Below the pieces are notes generated by a model. It was not told the DNA's origin, did no database searches, and was given only the letters and a program-made list of their open reading frames with translations. 64,000 bases of DNA from Planctomycetota bacterium (GTDB lineage Bacteria; Planctomycetota; Planctomycetia; Planctomycetales; Planctomycetaceae): positions 1 through 64,000 of the forward strand of contig JAFEBS010000039.1 of assembly GCA_018242525.1 (NCBI GenBank), written 5' to 3'. Shown piece by piece: positions 19,219 to 27,442 of the stretch. The translations under genes and the position numbers were made by a program. Position 1 is the first letter of the stretch, and the number at the start of each line of letters is the position of its first letter.

Positions 19219-20382
19219 TCAACGACAGTCCCGCAGCCGCTTTGCCACCTCCTCGGCGACGAACCGATTCCCGGCCCGATCCAGGTGCACGACATCGTTA
19301 GGAATGAATCGTTCCACGGCCCAATCGCCCTCCTGCTCGAACAGTGGAACCAGATCGAGACATTCGACCTGTTCCGTCCTGGCGACTTCCCGCATGCGGA
19401 TCTGGTAGGGAGGACGCCATGTTGACTGACCCAGCAATTGACGCTGATCCGGCCAGACAATCAGAACAGGTTGGCAGTGGTGCTGACGGCATTGGTCCAC
19501 CATTGCCATCAGGTTGGCACCAAAGTCATCCACGCTGACGCGCGGGGTCCAGTCCGCGTTGGGTTGGAAATAATTCCACGTCGCCTGCTGTGCCCAATCC
19601 AATTGATTTTGAATCGAGGTGTTCCGCGCGGTACGGTGCCGAAACTCGATCAGCCATTGCCAGGCCCGGCTGTGATTCAGGACTGACAAACCCTGCGGAG
19701 TCCGCAGGGAACTCGCGTGATCCTTATCCGCCCGGCCATCCCACCGCCAACCGTCGTTGTTGCCAAACGTGATGAAGGCCACTTCGGGGGACCATTTGTC
19801 CAACTCTCGAATCAATCGGTGTCGCCCCTGGTAGGATGATTGACCCGGAACCCCAGCGTTCAGGACTTCAATTGCACCGGGCTGTTCTTCGTCGAGTTGT
19901 TCCTGGAGTTGATTCGGCCAGGCATCGTCGAAGCCCACTCCGAACGCGAAGGTGGAACTGTCTCCAAAGCAAAGCACCCGCCGTCGCTGTTGCGCCGCCG
20001 CGAGGGTCACTTCGCGGCTGCGCAGGCCATGGCTGTTCGACATCCGGCCGCCCCACGCGGCAGATCGATCCTCGGGCAGGACGACATTCGGCTTCAGACG
20101 CCAGAAGCAGTTCGGGTCCGGCTCAAAGATGCTTTGTCCAGGCTCGTTTCCCAGGTAAACAATGATTTGCTCGATCTGTTGAAATCGATCTGGCCCGGCA
20201 GATGTCGGAGTCAACAGCCGGGCACCGATCTCGGCTGAAACCAGCAGCGTCACGAGCGGAATCACAGAAAACAGGCACCGCTTGAGCAGTGACAGACGTC
20301 GCGGCCGCTTGACCCGGGACTGCGGGCCGGATGACCGCGCTTCCAGGCGAGACGATGTCGTCGGTTTGAGAAGTGTTTGCAT
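19219..20382 (-). CDS. SGNH/GDSL-type hydrolase, membrane-anchored
   Basis: A 387-residue protein with an N-terminal basic stretch and a hydrophobic anchor (LFSVIPLVTLLVSAEIGARLL) near residues 37-57. The catalytic domain shows the SGNH blocks: block I CFGDSSTFAFGVG with the nucleophilic Ser, a Gly in FGNND (block III Asn), and block V as DVVHLDRAG with the Asp-x-x-His pair. It is probably an esterase or acyltransferase acting on the periplasmic side; O-acetyl groups on sugars are a common target of this family, but nothing here fixes the substrate. It follows nnrE in the leftward series but is separated from it by 182 bp. Confidence 0.85.
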   Translation of the reverse strand: MQTLLKPTTSSRLEARSSGPQSRVKRPRRLSLLKRCLFSVIPLVTLLVSAEIGARLLTPTSAGPDRFQQIEQIIVYLGNEPGQSIFEPDPNCFWRLKPNVVLPEDRSAAWGGRMSNSHGLRSREVTLAAAQQRRRVLCFGDSSTFAFGVGFDDAWPNQLQEQLDEEQPGAIEVLNAGVPGQSSYQGRHRLIRELDKWSPEVAFITFGNNDGWRWDGRADKDHASSLRTPQGLSVLNHSRAWQWLIEFRHRTARNTSIQNQLDWAQQATWNYFQPNADWTPRVSVDDFGANLMAMVDQCRQHHCQPVLIVWPDQRQLLGQSTWRPPYQIRMREVARTEQVECLDLVPLFEQEGDWAVERFIPNDVVHLDRAGNRFVAEEVAKRLRDCR

Positions 20383-20564
20383 TCAAACTCGTCCGTCGAG
20401 TTCAAAATCGATGGCTTCCTGCCAGTCCCGATTCGGCACCAGAGCCTGGTTGGGATCCATCGCGGTTATTTACCAAGATCTGATGGACGCGCGAAGACGT
20501 GCCTGCAGCGGTCGTTGGACGGCTGGTGATGTGGCGCCGAGACGCACCGCATGCCGCAGAAGCC

Positions 20565-21263
20565 TCAGCCTTCACCGGACGCGATTTCCCGCAGCAGGCT
20601 GCGGGGGACCCCGATGTCCATGACGTGGACAGTCCCGGTGTAAGCCTGGGCCTCAGGCCGATCAAAGCCCGGCTTGCGTGCGACGAACGTGGCGGTGTGA
20701 ATGGCGCGAACACATGTTCCCAGCGGCAAACCGGAATCGCAGTCCATTCCTGACGGAAGATCCAGGGAAAAGACCCGATTGCCGGACGCATTGATGGCGT
20801 CGATGGCGGTTACGAACGGTTCGCGGACGATCCCTTGAGCGCCGGTACCAAGCAAGGCGTCCACGATCCAGTCAGCCTGAGACAATTCCTGCGTCCACGT
20901 CGGCAGCAACCCCCCTGCGGGTGGTTCCAGAAGGCAGGTTCCGGCGCGTTGCAGAATCCGCAAATTCGCCGCGGCATCGCCGGACAGGCTGGCGGATGGA
21001 ACGGCCAATAGAACTCGGACATCCAGTCTGGCATTCTCCAGATGCCGGGCCACGACGAACCCGTCGCCTGCGTTGTTACCTTTGCCGCAACAGATCAGGA
21101 TTGGGCCGGCGGCTCCCAGGTTTTGCAAGAGCGTAGCCGCGTTGCGACCGGCGTTTTCCATCAAGACCAGACCCGCCATCCCGAACTCTTCGATCGCGCG
21201 GCGGTCGACATCCCGAACCTGGTCTCGAGTCAAAACCGGCGTGGAGGATGGCAGGGGGCGCAT
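20565..21263 (-). CDS. nnrE: NAD(P)H-hydrate epimerase
   Basis: A 232-residue single-domain YjeF_N protein that epimerises damaged (R)-NAD(P)HX so that the dehydratase can repair it. The family signature is clear: an N-terminal MENAGRNAA, the nucleotide/phosphate loop CGKGNNAGDGFV, and DALLGTGAQG followed by SLDLPSGMDCDSG. Bacterial proteins often fuse this domain to the ADP/ATP-dependent dehydratase (NnrD); here only the epimerase half is present and no nnrD lies in the window, so the partner must be elsewhere. The ATG at 21263 lies 14 bp beyond the stop of the upstream kinase gene, so the two are probably co-transcribed. Confidence 0.92.
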   Translation of the reverse strand: MRPLPSSTPVLTRDQVRDVDRRAIEEFGMAGLVLMENAGRNAATLLQNLGAAGPILICCGKGNNAGDGFVVARHLENARLDVRVLLAVPSASLSGDAAANLRILQRAGTCLLEPPAGGLLPTWTQELSQADWIVDALLGTGAQGIVREPFVTAIDAINASGNRVFSLDLPSGMDCDSGLPLGTCVRAIHTATFVARKPGFDRPEAQAYTGTVHVMDIGVPRSLLREIASGEG

Positions 21264-21277
21264 CGGCTGATTCCGAC

Positions 21278-22759
21278 CTATTCCACTTTCGGACAGAGTT
21301 CTTCCAGGGCAATTCGAATGTTACGAAGCGTGACAGGTTGTTCGGCCAGGATTTTGGCCAGAGGCGTCTCAGTCAGCTGAGATTTGATGTCCAGGTGCTT
21401 CTTCGACAACACAAAAACCAGTGCTGTCTTCGATTTGCGACAACTGTTGACCGCCTTGGCGTAGGCACCGACGGCTTCGTCGTCGTTCCCCAATGACTCA
21501 GCCATCAACACGAGTCCCTGCGGAGGACTTGTTTCGAGTCGTTTGATGGCTCGTTCGACATCACGCAGCAGCAGAACCCGGTAGCCATGCTTGTTGAAGT
21601 ATTCGCGCAACGAATCCTGCTGCTTCAGACGGTTTTCGACACACAGGATGGTTGGCGTGGCGGGAGAGGGGACCGCAGCCGACACCGAGGCGTCGCCTGA
21701 TTCCGCAGCGGATCCCCGTTCGATCGCTGAAGACCGGTCAACAACCGGAGGCCGGTCACCCACGATGGCCCGCAGATCCTGAACGACTTCGGTCGGAGTC
21801 TGGTAACGCGAGTGCGGGTGGATTTCCATCAACCGGTCGACAACAGCGACGATGGAAGGGGGAAGCGACGGGTCGACCTGTCGGATTGGACGAACATGGC
21901 GATACCGGCTGGCTTGCTTGCGTTCGGCAATATTCCGGGTCGGCGGGTAGGGGGGGGTACCGGTCAGCAATTCGTAGAAGATGGCACCGAGGAAATACAG
22001 GTCACTGCGCGGGTCGTTTTCAGGAGCGTTGGTACTGCGTTCCAGTGTCGCGTACTCGACCGCGCGATCAATTTCCTCTTCCATCGCCGTCAAGCCGGCA
22101 TCCTGTCCCGCCAATCCGAAGTCGACCAGCTTGGCGACGCCCTGGGCGCTGAGCAGAACGTTCGTCAACTTCAAATCTCGATGTGTGAGTCCGAGTCGCA
22201 GGGCATATTCCAACCCTTCCGCAATATCCATCGCATACCGGCAGGCTTCTTCGGGGGTGAATTTCCCGCGGCTTTTCAGCAGTTCGCGAAAATTCCCCCC
22301 TTCGACGAATTCCATGGTCAGAAAATGCTGATTGCCATCGCTGCCCACTTCGTAAATCGGAACGATGTTCTTGTGTTTCAGGCGTTTGCCAAGCTCGCCT
22401 TCGCGGCGGAACAGCATGACTGTTCGCGGGTCTTCGGCCCAGCGCTGGCGCAACATCTTGATGCCCACCATCCGGCCGTCATCGACCGAGCAGCCACGAA
22501 ACACCCGCGCAAAACTGCCCGAGGCATTCCGGTAAAGAAGCTTGTAGGCACCCAGGCGAAGTCCGTCTGTCTCGCGTTTTTTCAGCTTCGCAACCTGGTA
22601 CGGGGTCAACAGGTGTCGCCGTTCCAGCACTGTAATCAGCGAATCGATATTCGGTTGCTGTTCCTGGATTGCCGCTACACATTCGTCCAGTTGAACTGGC
22701 TCGATCAACTTGGTCTTCACGAGGAACGATTGAAAGTCAGCAAGCGTAGAGAAAGACAT
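21278..22759 (-). CDS. Ser/Thr protein kinase with C-terminal pseudo-receiver domain
   Basis: A 493-residue soluble protein. Residues 1-65 are the helical planctomycete kinase leader. The kinase domain (about 70-335) keeps K101 (VGIKML), HRDLKLTN (D195, N200) and DFG (213-215), but its glycine loop is degenerate (RNASGSFARVF). A linker rich in Ser, Ala and Pro (about 336-366) joins a C-terminal domain (about 369-485) with the strand-helix order of a response-regulator receiver: ILCVENRLKQQDSLREYF and GYRVLLLRDVERAIKRLE. The phosphorylatable Asp is replaced by Ala (A420 in GLVLMAES) and the acidic pair is reduced to E375-N376, so it cannot be a normal phospho-receiver. No membrane segment. It lies downstream of a STAS protein gene and 14 bp upstream of nnrE. 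Confidence 0.88.
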   Translation of the reverse strand: MSFSTLADFQSFLVKTKLIEPVQLDECVAAIQEQQPNIDSLITVLERRHLLTPYQVAKLKKRETDGLRLGAYKLLYRNASGSFARVFRGCSVDDGRMVGIKMLRQRWAEDPRTVMLFRREGELGKRLKHKNIVPIYEVGSDGNQHFLTMEFVEGGNFRELLKSRGKFTPEEACRYAMDIAEGLEYALRLGLTHRDLKLTNVLLSAQGVAKLVDFGLAGQDAGLTAMEEEIDRAVEYATLERSTNAPENDPRSDLYFLGAIFYELLTGTPPYPPTRNIAERKQASRYRHVRPIRQVDPSLPPSIVAVVDRLMEIHPHSRYQTPTEVVQDLRAIVGDRPPVVDRSSAIERGSAAESGDASVSAAVPSPATPTILCVENRLKQQDSLREYFNKHGYRVLLLRDVERAIKRLETSPPQGLVLMAESLGNDDEAVGAYAKAVNSCRKSKTALVFVLSKKHLDIKSQLTETPLAKILAEQPVTLRNIRIALEELCPKVE

Positions 22760-23003
22760 TGCGAGTCTTATTGGTCAGCAGGGAAGTTGGTGTTGAATGC
22801 CGGATTCTGGCGCAAGCCCCGATCGTGACAACCGCCGCAGCTCTTTACTTACGGAACTTACGGAATTCCACAAGCTGTTTCTGCAGAAATGGTTGCACAA
22901 CAAAGACAAGGACAAAGACGCGTCTCAAAATCAGACAGGTTGGGGATTACGATAATGCCCGGTGGACGTGATCGCAAGCGACGGATTTATCCTGCGTCCA
23001 CTG

Positions 23004-23387
23004 TCAGAAGGCGACTTCCTTGATCGCGAACAGTTGATCGAACTTGGTGATTCGCAACACATCCAAGACGTCGGGCGAAGGATTGTAGAGTTCGACATGT
23101 TCGACTCTTTGACGAATTGACGAGAGAACACCCAGCATGCCGCTGGGGATCAACTGCACCCCCGTCAGGTCGAAAGCAAGGGTTTTGCAGTTGTGTTGAG
23201 CGATCAGGTCGAACAACTGTGTTCGATACGCTGCGATGCAGACCTCATCCGGGACATCGCGTCCGCCAAATCCCACCACGGTCAATTCACCCGTCTGGTA
23301 AACCTTCAAGACCGCGGGATCTTCCGGCAGATTCCCCAACCGGAATGCAGATTCCTGCGGTGGTTCGTCATGGATACTGTCACTCAC
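23004..23387 (-). CDS. STAS-domain protein (anti-sigma factor antagonist-like)
   Basis: A 127-residue protein with a STAS domain at about residues 25-125. Its strand-loop-helix LAFDLTGVQLIPSGMLGVLS aligns with the anti-anti-sigma signature (DSSG in SpoIIAA): the phosphorylatable Ser is kept, while the preceding Asp is Pro and the following Ser is Gly. In the family the Ser is phosphorylated by an anti-sigma kinase to switch partner binding. No RsbW/SpoIIAB-type kinase is adjacent; the next gene downstream encodes a Ser/Thr kinase, a plausible modifier. The start is a GTG at 23387 with GGAG 8 bases upstream. Confidence 0.82.
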   Translation of the reverse strand: MSDSIHDEPPQESAFRLGNLPEDPAVLKVYQTGELTVVGFGGRDVPDEVCIAAYRTQLFDLIAQHNCKTLAFDLTGVQLIPSGMLGVLSSIRQRVEHVELYNPSPDVLDVLRITKFDQLFAIKEVAF

Positions 23388-23929
23388 GGTTCATACTCCG
23401 AAAGAATTCGACTGCGGCAGCCCGGAAAACGGCTTGGGAAAGGAATTGCAGCTTACCCGAACTATAACTGATCCAGCCGAAGGTTTCCAAGTTGCGGTGT
23501 TGGGATCAAGGAGATTCCCCACTGGCCAGATTCTATCATGGACTTCAGTTCATCGGTGGAATTCCCACGAGTTGGCGACTTTTTGGGGGCGGTCGGAAAT
23601 TGACCGTGGCGCGGGAAAACTGAAACCCAGGATGCATGCGGACCTGATTTCCCCTGCAATTTGCGGGCTACCGGTTGCCGACCGGCGGATTTCGCCGCTG
23701 ACGGCGTAAAGATTCCGGAAAAGTCCGCCGAAAGCCAGAAGTCGGATTGCTTCGTCTTGACGAGATTTTGAGTCTGTGCAGAATACGCCCATCTGCCGCT
23801 TTAAGTCGCGGTGAGAGAACGCTGGGGTTGGTTGAATCTTGGAAGGATTCGTGGTTACAGGACCAACGACCTCAAATCGTATAGAAAAACGTTTCTGTCC
23901 CATCGGCCACGCAAAGGAGTGCAATCGCC
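23388..23929. other. 542-bp divergent intergenic region
   Basis: Separates the minus-strand STAS gene from plus-strand ompH. Open frames here are short, overlap on both strands and have no recognisable motifs. It should contain both promoters; a candidate is listed separately. Confidence 0.5.
23757..23784 (+). promoter_or_regulatory. candidate sigma-70-type promoter for the ompH-lpxC region
   Basis: TTGACG at 23757-23762 and CAGAAT at 23779-23784 are separated by 16 bases. Five of six and four of six positions match the -35 and -10 consensus. A transcript starting near 23791 would have an untranslated leader of about 140 bases before the GTG of ompH. Weak evidence, since planctomycete promoters are poorly characterised. 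Confidence 0.3.
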
Positions 23930-24628
23930 GTGAAGAGAGCCATTTTTTGGGCATCCGCTGTCGTCCTGCTCGCAGGCGTTATGACTCTAAGCAACAACGC
24001 GTGGAGCCAGACTGGGTCCGCTGGTGGTACCGGTGCTCGCACCGCTGCCCCGGCACAAGCCAACCTGCCTCACAAAGTCGGCCTGATTGACATGGCCCAC
24101 GTCTTCAAGAACTACACCAAGTTCACGATGATGCGTGAAGAGCTGAAGGCTGAAATCCAGGTCAGCGAAGAAAAGGCCAAGGCCATGCAGGCCGAGTTGG
24201 CTGACATGCAGAACGCGTTGAAGAAAGTCATGGAAGGCAGCAAAGAGTACTCGAAGATCGAACAGGAAATCGTCAAAAAGGCGGCCGAGTTCGAAGGTTT
24301 CCGCCGGACCGCCTCGCGCGAGTTCCTGAAGAAGGAATCTCAGATTTATCTGCAGGTCTACACCGAAACCTCGAAGGCGGTTGAGAAGTATGCCGACCAC
24401 TTCAAGTACACGCTGATCATTCGCTTCAATCGCGAAGAACTGGACACCGAAAACCCACAGACCCTGCTGCAGGGGATGAATCGTCAAGTGGTTTACCACC
24501 ATGACGAAGACGACATCACCGTCCCCGTCCTGGACTTCCTGAATGATCGCTACGCCAAGTCAGGTGCGGCACCCGCCGCGGCGCCACTCAAGGGCGCAAC
24601 CCGGCCCGGTACGAATCTGAAGAATTAG
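23930..24628 (+). CDS. OmpH/Skp-family periplasmic chaperone
   Basis: A 232-residue exported protein, longer than the usual 160-170 of Skp. The GTG start at 23930 is fixed by AAAGGAG at 23913-23919. A signal peptide (AIFWASAVVLLAGVMTLSNN) is cleaved near WSQ. The mature domain opens with KVGLIDMAHVFKNYTKF, the conserved OmpH first strand, then a long charged coiled coil (about residues 70-145) forming the jellyfish tentacles, and closes with LIIRFNREEL. Skp keeps outer-membrane proteins unfolded on their way to the Bam complex. Its place directly before lpxC and lpxA indicates outer membrane assembly. The C-terminal extension (about residues 200-232) is Ala/Pro-rich. Confidence 0.88.
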   Translation: MKRAIFWASAVVLLAGVMTLSNNAWSQTGSAGGTGARTAAPAQANLPHKVGLIDMAHVFKNYTKFTMMREELKAEIQVSEEKAKAMQAELADMQNALKKVMEGSKEYSKIEQEIVKKAAEFEGFRRTASREFLKKESQIYLQVYTETSKAVEKYADHFKYTLIIRFNREELDTENPQTLLQGMNRQVVYHHDEDDITVPVLDFLNDRYAKSGAAPAAAPLKGATRPGTNLKN

Positions 24629-24656
24629 CTCGCCGTCAGTCAGATCATCGTCAGTG

Positions 24657-24678
24657 GACCCCGGCTTCCCCCGGGGTC
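24657..24678. terminator. GC-rich hairpin between ompH and lpxC
   Basis: GACCCCGG (24657-24664) pairs with CCGGGGTC (24671-24678) around a 6-base loop. It lies 29 bases after the ompH stop. No T-run follows, so it may attenuate transcription rather than end it. Confidence 0.4.
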
Positions 24679-24742
24679 GACTGCATGTTCCGCTGATGTG
24701 CCGCGTGCAACATGTTTTTCTGGCGAAACAGGGGAGTGGCAC

Positions 24743-25621
24743 TTGCAACCGCGACGTCAACGTACCATCGCACGCCCGGCCGAGTTTCACGGGTTCGGTT
24801 TTCTGACCGGAGCTGATGTGACCCTCCGTTTTCTTCCCGCGGACGAAAACACCGGATTGCGTTTCCAACGGGTCGATCTGCCCGATACCCCCCCGATTCC
24901 CGCCACCCTGGAATACGTTGTCCCCCGTCAGAGGAGAACGGCCATCGCCCACGGTGGCGCTTCGGTCGAACTGATCGAACATGTGATGGCTGCCCTGGCC
25001 GGTCTGCAGATCGACAATTGCCTGATTGAAGTCAACGCCCCGGAAGCACCGGGTGCGGATGGCTCATCGCTGGGATTCGTCCAGGTCCTGCTGGATGCCG
25101 GGATTGTCGAGCAATCAGACAGCCGCAATGTCCTCGTCATCAGGGATGCGTGTACCGCGCGTGGCGATGACGAACGCAGCGAAATCTCGGCGGGCCCCGT
25201 CTTTCGTCGTACCTTGGTCATCAGTTATGAACTGGACTACGGACCGCGGTCCCCGATCAAGCCACAATTGCTGACGTTTGAGTTTTCTCCGGAAGCATTT
25301 GTCACCAGCCTGGCGTTCGCCCGGACGTTCATCCTGGAGACAGAAATCACCGCGCTGAAAGCGCAGGGCTATGGATCCCGAGTGACCCCGGCCGATCTGC
25401 TGATTTTTGGATCTGCCGGCGTGATCGGGAACCAGGTGCGGGCGACCGACGAGTGCGTCCGACACAAGATTCTGGACTGCATCGGGGATTTCGCGCTGCT
25501 CGGCTGCGACATCCACGGTCACTTTCGAGCCTATCGTTCCGGGCACAATCTGAATCATTCCATCTGCCGGATGGTGGCCGAGGCGCAACATGCGACTCAC
25601 CTGCTGCGTCAACCGGCGTGA
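24743..25621 (+). CDS. lpxC: UDP-3-O-acyl-N-acetylglucosamine deacetylase (LpxC)
   Basis: Zinc deacetylase for the committed step of lipid A synthesis. The true start is probably TTG 24743 with GGGGAG at 24731-24736; an ATG-initiated frame from 24698 would add 15 unlikely residues. Family marks are complete: the opening QRTIARPAEFHGFGFLTG, first zinc-site strand ELIEHVMAALAGLQIDN, then HKILDCIGDFALLG with the His and Asp zinc ligands, and SGHNLNHSI with the catalytic His. About 292 residues, normal for LpxC, without the FabZ fusion seen in some phyla. It is followed 38 bp later by the first of two lpxA genes, so lipid A synthesis is expected in this planctomycete. Confidence 0.93.
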   Translation: MQPRRQRTIARPAEFHGFGFLTGADVTLRFLPADENTGLRFQRVDLPDTPPIPATLEYVVPRQRRTAIAHGGASVELIEHVMAALAGLQIDNCLIEVNAPEAPGADGSSLGFVQVLLDAGIVEQSDSRNVLVIRDACTARGDDERSEISAGPVFRRTLVISYELDYGPRSPIKPQLLTFEFSPEAFVTSLAFARTFILETEITALKAQGYGSRVTPADLLIFGSAGVIGNQVRATDECVRHKILDCIGDFALLGCDIHGHFRAYRSGHNLNHSICRMVAEAQHATHLLRQPA

Positions 25622-25659
25622 CTACAAAACCTGTTACAAACTTATCGGATGTCGATCAA

Positions 25660-26511
25660 ATGACTCGCCGCATTTCGCCACTCGCCCAAGTCGACCCTCA
25701 GGCTCAACTGGGTAGTGACGTCGAAATAGGTCCCTTCTGTGTTGTTGGTCCGGATGTCACACTGGGTGACGGTTGTGTCCTGCAGAGCAACGTTGTCATC
25801 GTCGGACACACGACAGTGGGCGAACGCAACCGCTTCTTTCCCGGTGCCGTAATCGGTGGTGAACCCCAGGACTACTGCTATCAGGGGGGGCCGACCCGTG
25901 TCGAAATCGGTGACGACAATCTGTTTCGTGAAGGGGTCACCGTCAATCGTGGTGCCGACAAGGAAGATGGCGTCACTCGGATCGGCCATCGGAATTTTCT
26001 GATGGCCAATGCCCATGTGGCTCACAACTGCCATGTGTTCAACAACACCATCCTGACCAATGGGGTGTTGCTGGGCGGTCATGTGCATGTACACGACTAT
26101 GCCATCGTCTCCGGGAATTCCGCGGTCCACCACTTTACGACGCTGGGAACCGGATCGTTTGTCGGAGGAATGTGCCGCGTCGTTCAAGATGTCCCGCCGT
26201 ACATGCTGTCGGCCAGCGCCGACAATCCGGAAGTCGTGACGATCAATGTCGTCGGCATGCGGCGACGCGGGATCTCGGATACGGCGATTGCCTGTGTCCG
26301 AAAGGCGTTCAAGCTGATGTATCGCGAACACAAGAAGCTCGAGGAAATCCGATCCATTTTCGTGGCTGACACCGATGGGATCCTGCCGTTTGAACTGCTG
26401 ACCCTGTTGAACTTCGTGGAGTGGTCCGCCAAGGGAAAGAACGGTCGCGGTCGAGAAGCCTTCCGAAACCAACCGGCGGTGACGCAGGATGCGGAACGGC
26501 GTGCGGCCTGA
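25660..26511 (+). CDS. lpxA: LpxA, acyl-ACP--UDP-GlcNAc O-acyltransferase (copy 1)
   Basis: Adds the first acyl chain to UDP-GlcNAc in lipid A synthesis. About 283 residues from the ATG at 25660; the frame is open upstream into lpxC, but that part is shadow. Left-handed beta-helix hexapeptides run from ISPLAQVDPQAQLG to about residue 185, followed by a helical C-terminus. The catalytic His lies in NAHVAHNC (equivalent to E. coli H125), and GNSAVHHF carries the H160 equivalent. The position corresponding to E. coli Gly173, the acyl-length ruler, is Gly (VGGMC). The next gene is a second LpxA sharing long identical stretches. Which copy is the main enzyme cannot be told. Confidence 0.92.
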   Translation: MTRRISPLAQVDPQAQLGSDVEIGPFCVVGPDVTLGDGCVLQSNVVIVGHTTVGERNRFFPGAVIGGEPQDYCYQGGPTRVEIGDDNLFREGVTVNRGADKEDGVTRIGHRNFLMANAHVAHNCHVFNNTILTNGVLLGGHVHVHDYAIVSGNSAVHHFTTLGTGSFVGGMCRVVQDVPPYMLSASADNPEVVTINVVGMRRRGISDTAIACVRKAFKLMYREHKKLEEIRSIFVADTDGILPFELLTLLNFVEWSAKGKNGRGREAFRNQPAVTQDAERRAA

Positions 26512-26543
26512 TTAAAACTTTGTCGGCAAGGATGTCGCAGTCA

Positions 26544-27392
26544 ATGATTCGTCAAATCTCGCCGCTGGCGCACGTCGATCCCCGCGCGGAAATCGCCGAC
26601 TACGTCGAAATCGGCCCGTTCTGCATCGTTGGACCGCACGTGACCCTGGGCGAAGCCTGCCGGCTGGAAGGTCAGGTCACAGTGACCGGCCATACCACGG
26701 TTGGTGCCCGCAATCGCTTCTTCGCCGGGGCCGTCATCGGCGCGGACCCGCAGGACGTCGGCTACTCCGGTTCGCCCACGCAGGTGGAAATCGGCGATGA
26801 CAACATCTTTCGCGAGGGAGTGACTGTCAACCGCGGTGCCGACAAGGAAGATGGCGTGACCCGGATCGGGCATCGCAATTTCCTGATGGCCAACAGTCAT
26901 GTCGGTCACAACTGCCATGTCTATAACAACGTCATCCTGTGCAACGGTGTCCTGCTCGGTGGACATGTCCATGTCCACGACTTTGCGATCGTTTCCGGGA
27001 ATTCCGTCGTGCATCAGTTTGCCACACTGGGAACAGGTTCCTTTGTCAGCGGCGGATGTCGGGCACCGCAGGATGTGCCACCCTACATGTTGTCGGCGGG
27101 GAGTGACAATCCCGAGGTCGTATCGGTCAATGTCGTCGGTCTGCGCCGACGGGGCGTGTCCGAGAATTCGATCCGACAGGTGCAGCAGGCTTTCAAACTG
27201 CTGTTTCGGGAACACAGGAAGCTGGATGAAGTCCGCGCCATCATGATCGAAAAGACGAGCGGCGCATTCCCGTTTGAGCTGGTAACCCTGCTGAACTTTG
27301 TCGAATGGTCGGCACGCGGCAGAAATGGGCGAGGACGTGAAGCGCTGCGTGAATCTCCTGCGACCTCCGAACCGCTCCGTCGTGCCGCGTGA
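26544..27392 (+). CDS. lpxA: LpxA, acyl-ACP--UDP-GlcNAc O-acyltransferase (copy 2)
   Basis: Tandem paralogue of the preceding gene, about 282 residues. Start ATG 26544 aligns with the paralogue's start (MIRQISPLA versus MTRRISPLA); ATG 26532 is possible. The copies share REGVTVNRGADKEDGVTRIG exactly and diverge mainly in the first helix turns and C-terminal helices. The catalytic His is kept in NSHVGHNC (Ala to Gly between the two His relative to copy 1), VHQF is present as in E. coli, and the Gly173 equivalent is kept (VSGGC). Both copies therefore look active. They may differ in acyl chain length or in accepting a 3-amino sugar substrate. Thirty-two bp separate it from copy 1. Confidence 0.9.
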   Translation: MIRQISPLAHVDPRAEIADYVEIGPFCIVGPHVTLGEACRLEGQVTVTGHTTVGARNRFFAGAVIGADPQDVGYSGSPTQVEIGDDNIFREGVTVNRGADKEDGVTRIGHRNFLMANSHVGHNCHVYNNVILCNGVLLGGHVHVHDFAIVSGNSVVHQFATLGTGSFVSGGCRAPQDVPPYMLSAGSDNPEVVSVNVVGLRRRGVSENSIRQVQQAFKLLFREHRKLDEVRAIMIEKTSGAFPFELVTLLNFVEWSARGRNGRGREALRESPATSEPLRRAA

Positions 27393-27442
27393 ACCACTCA
27401 ATTGACTCGTGAATCTGTCTCTCTGGAATTGAAGCCTGAACC

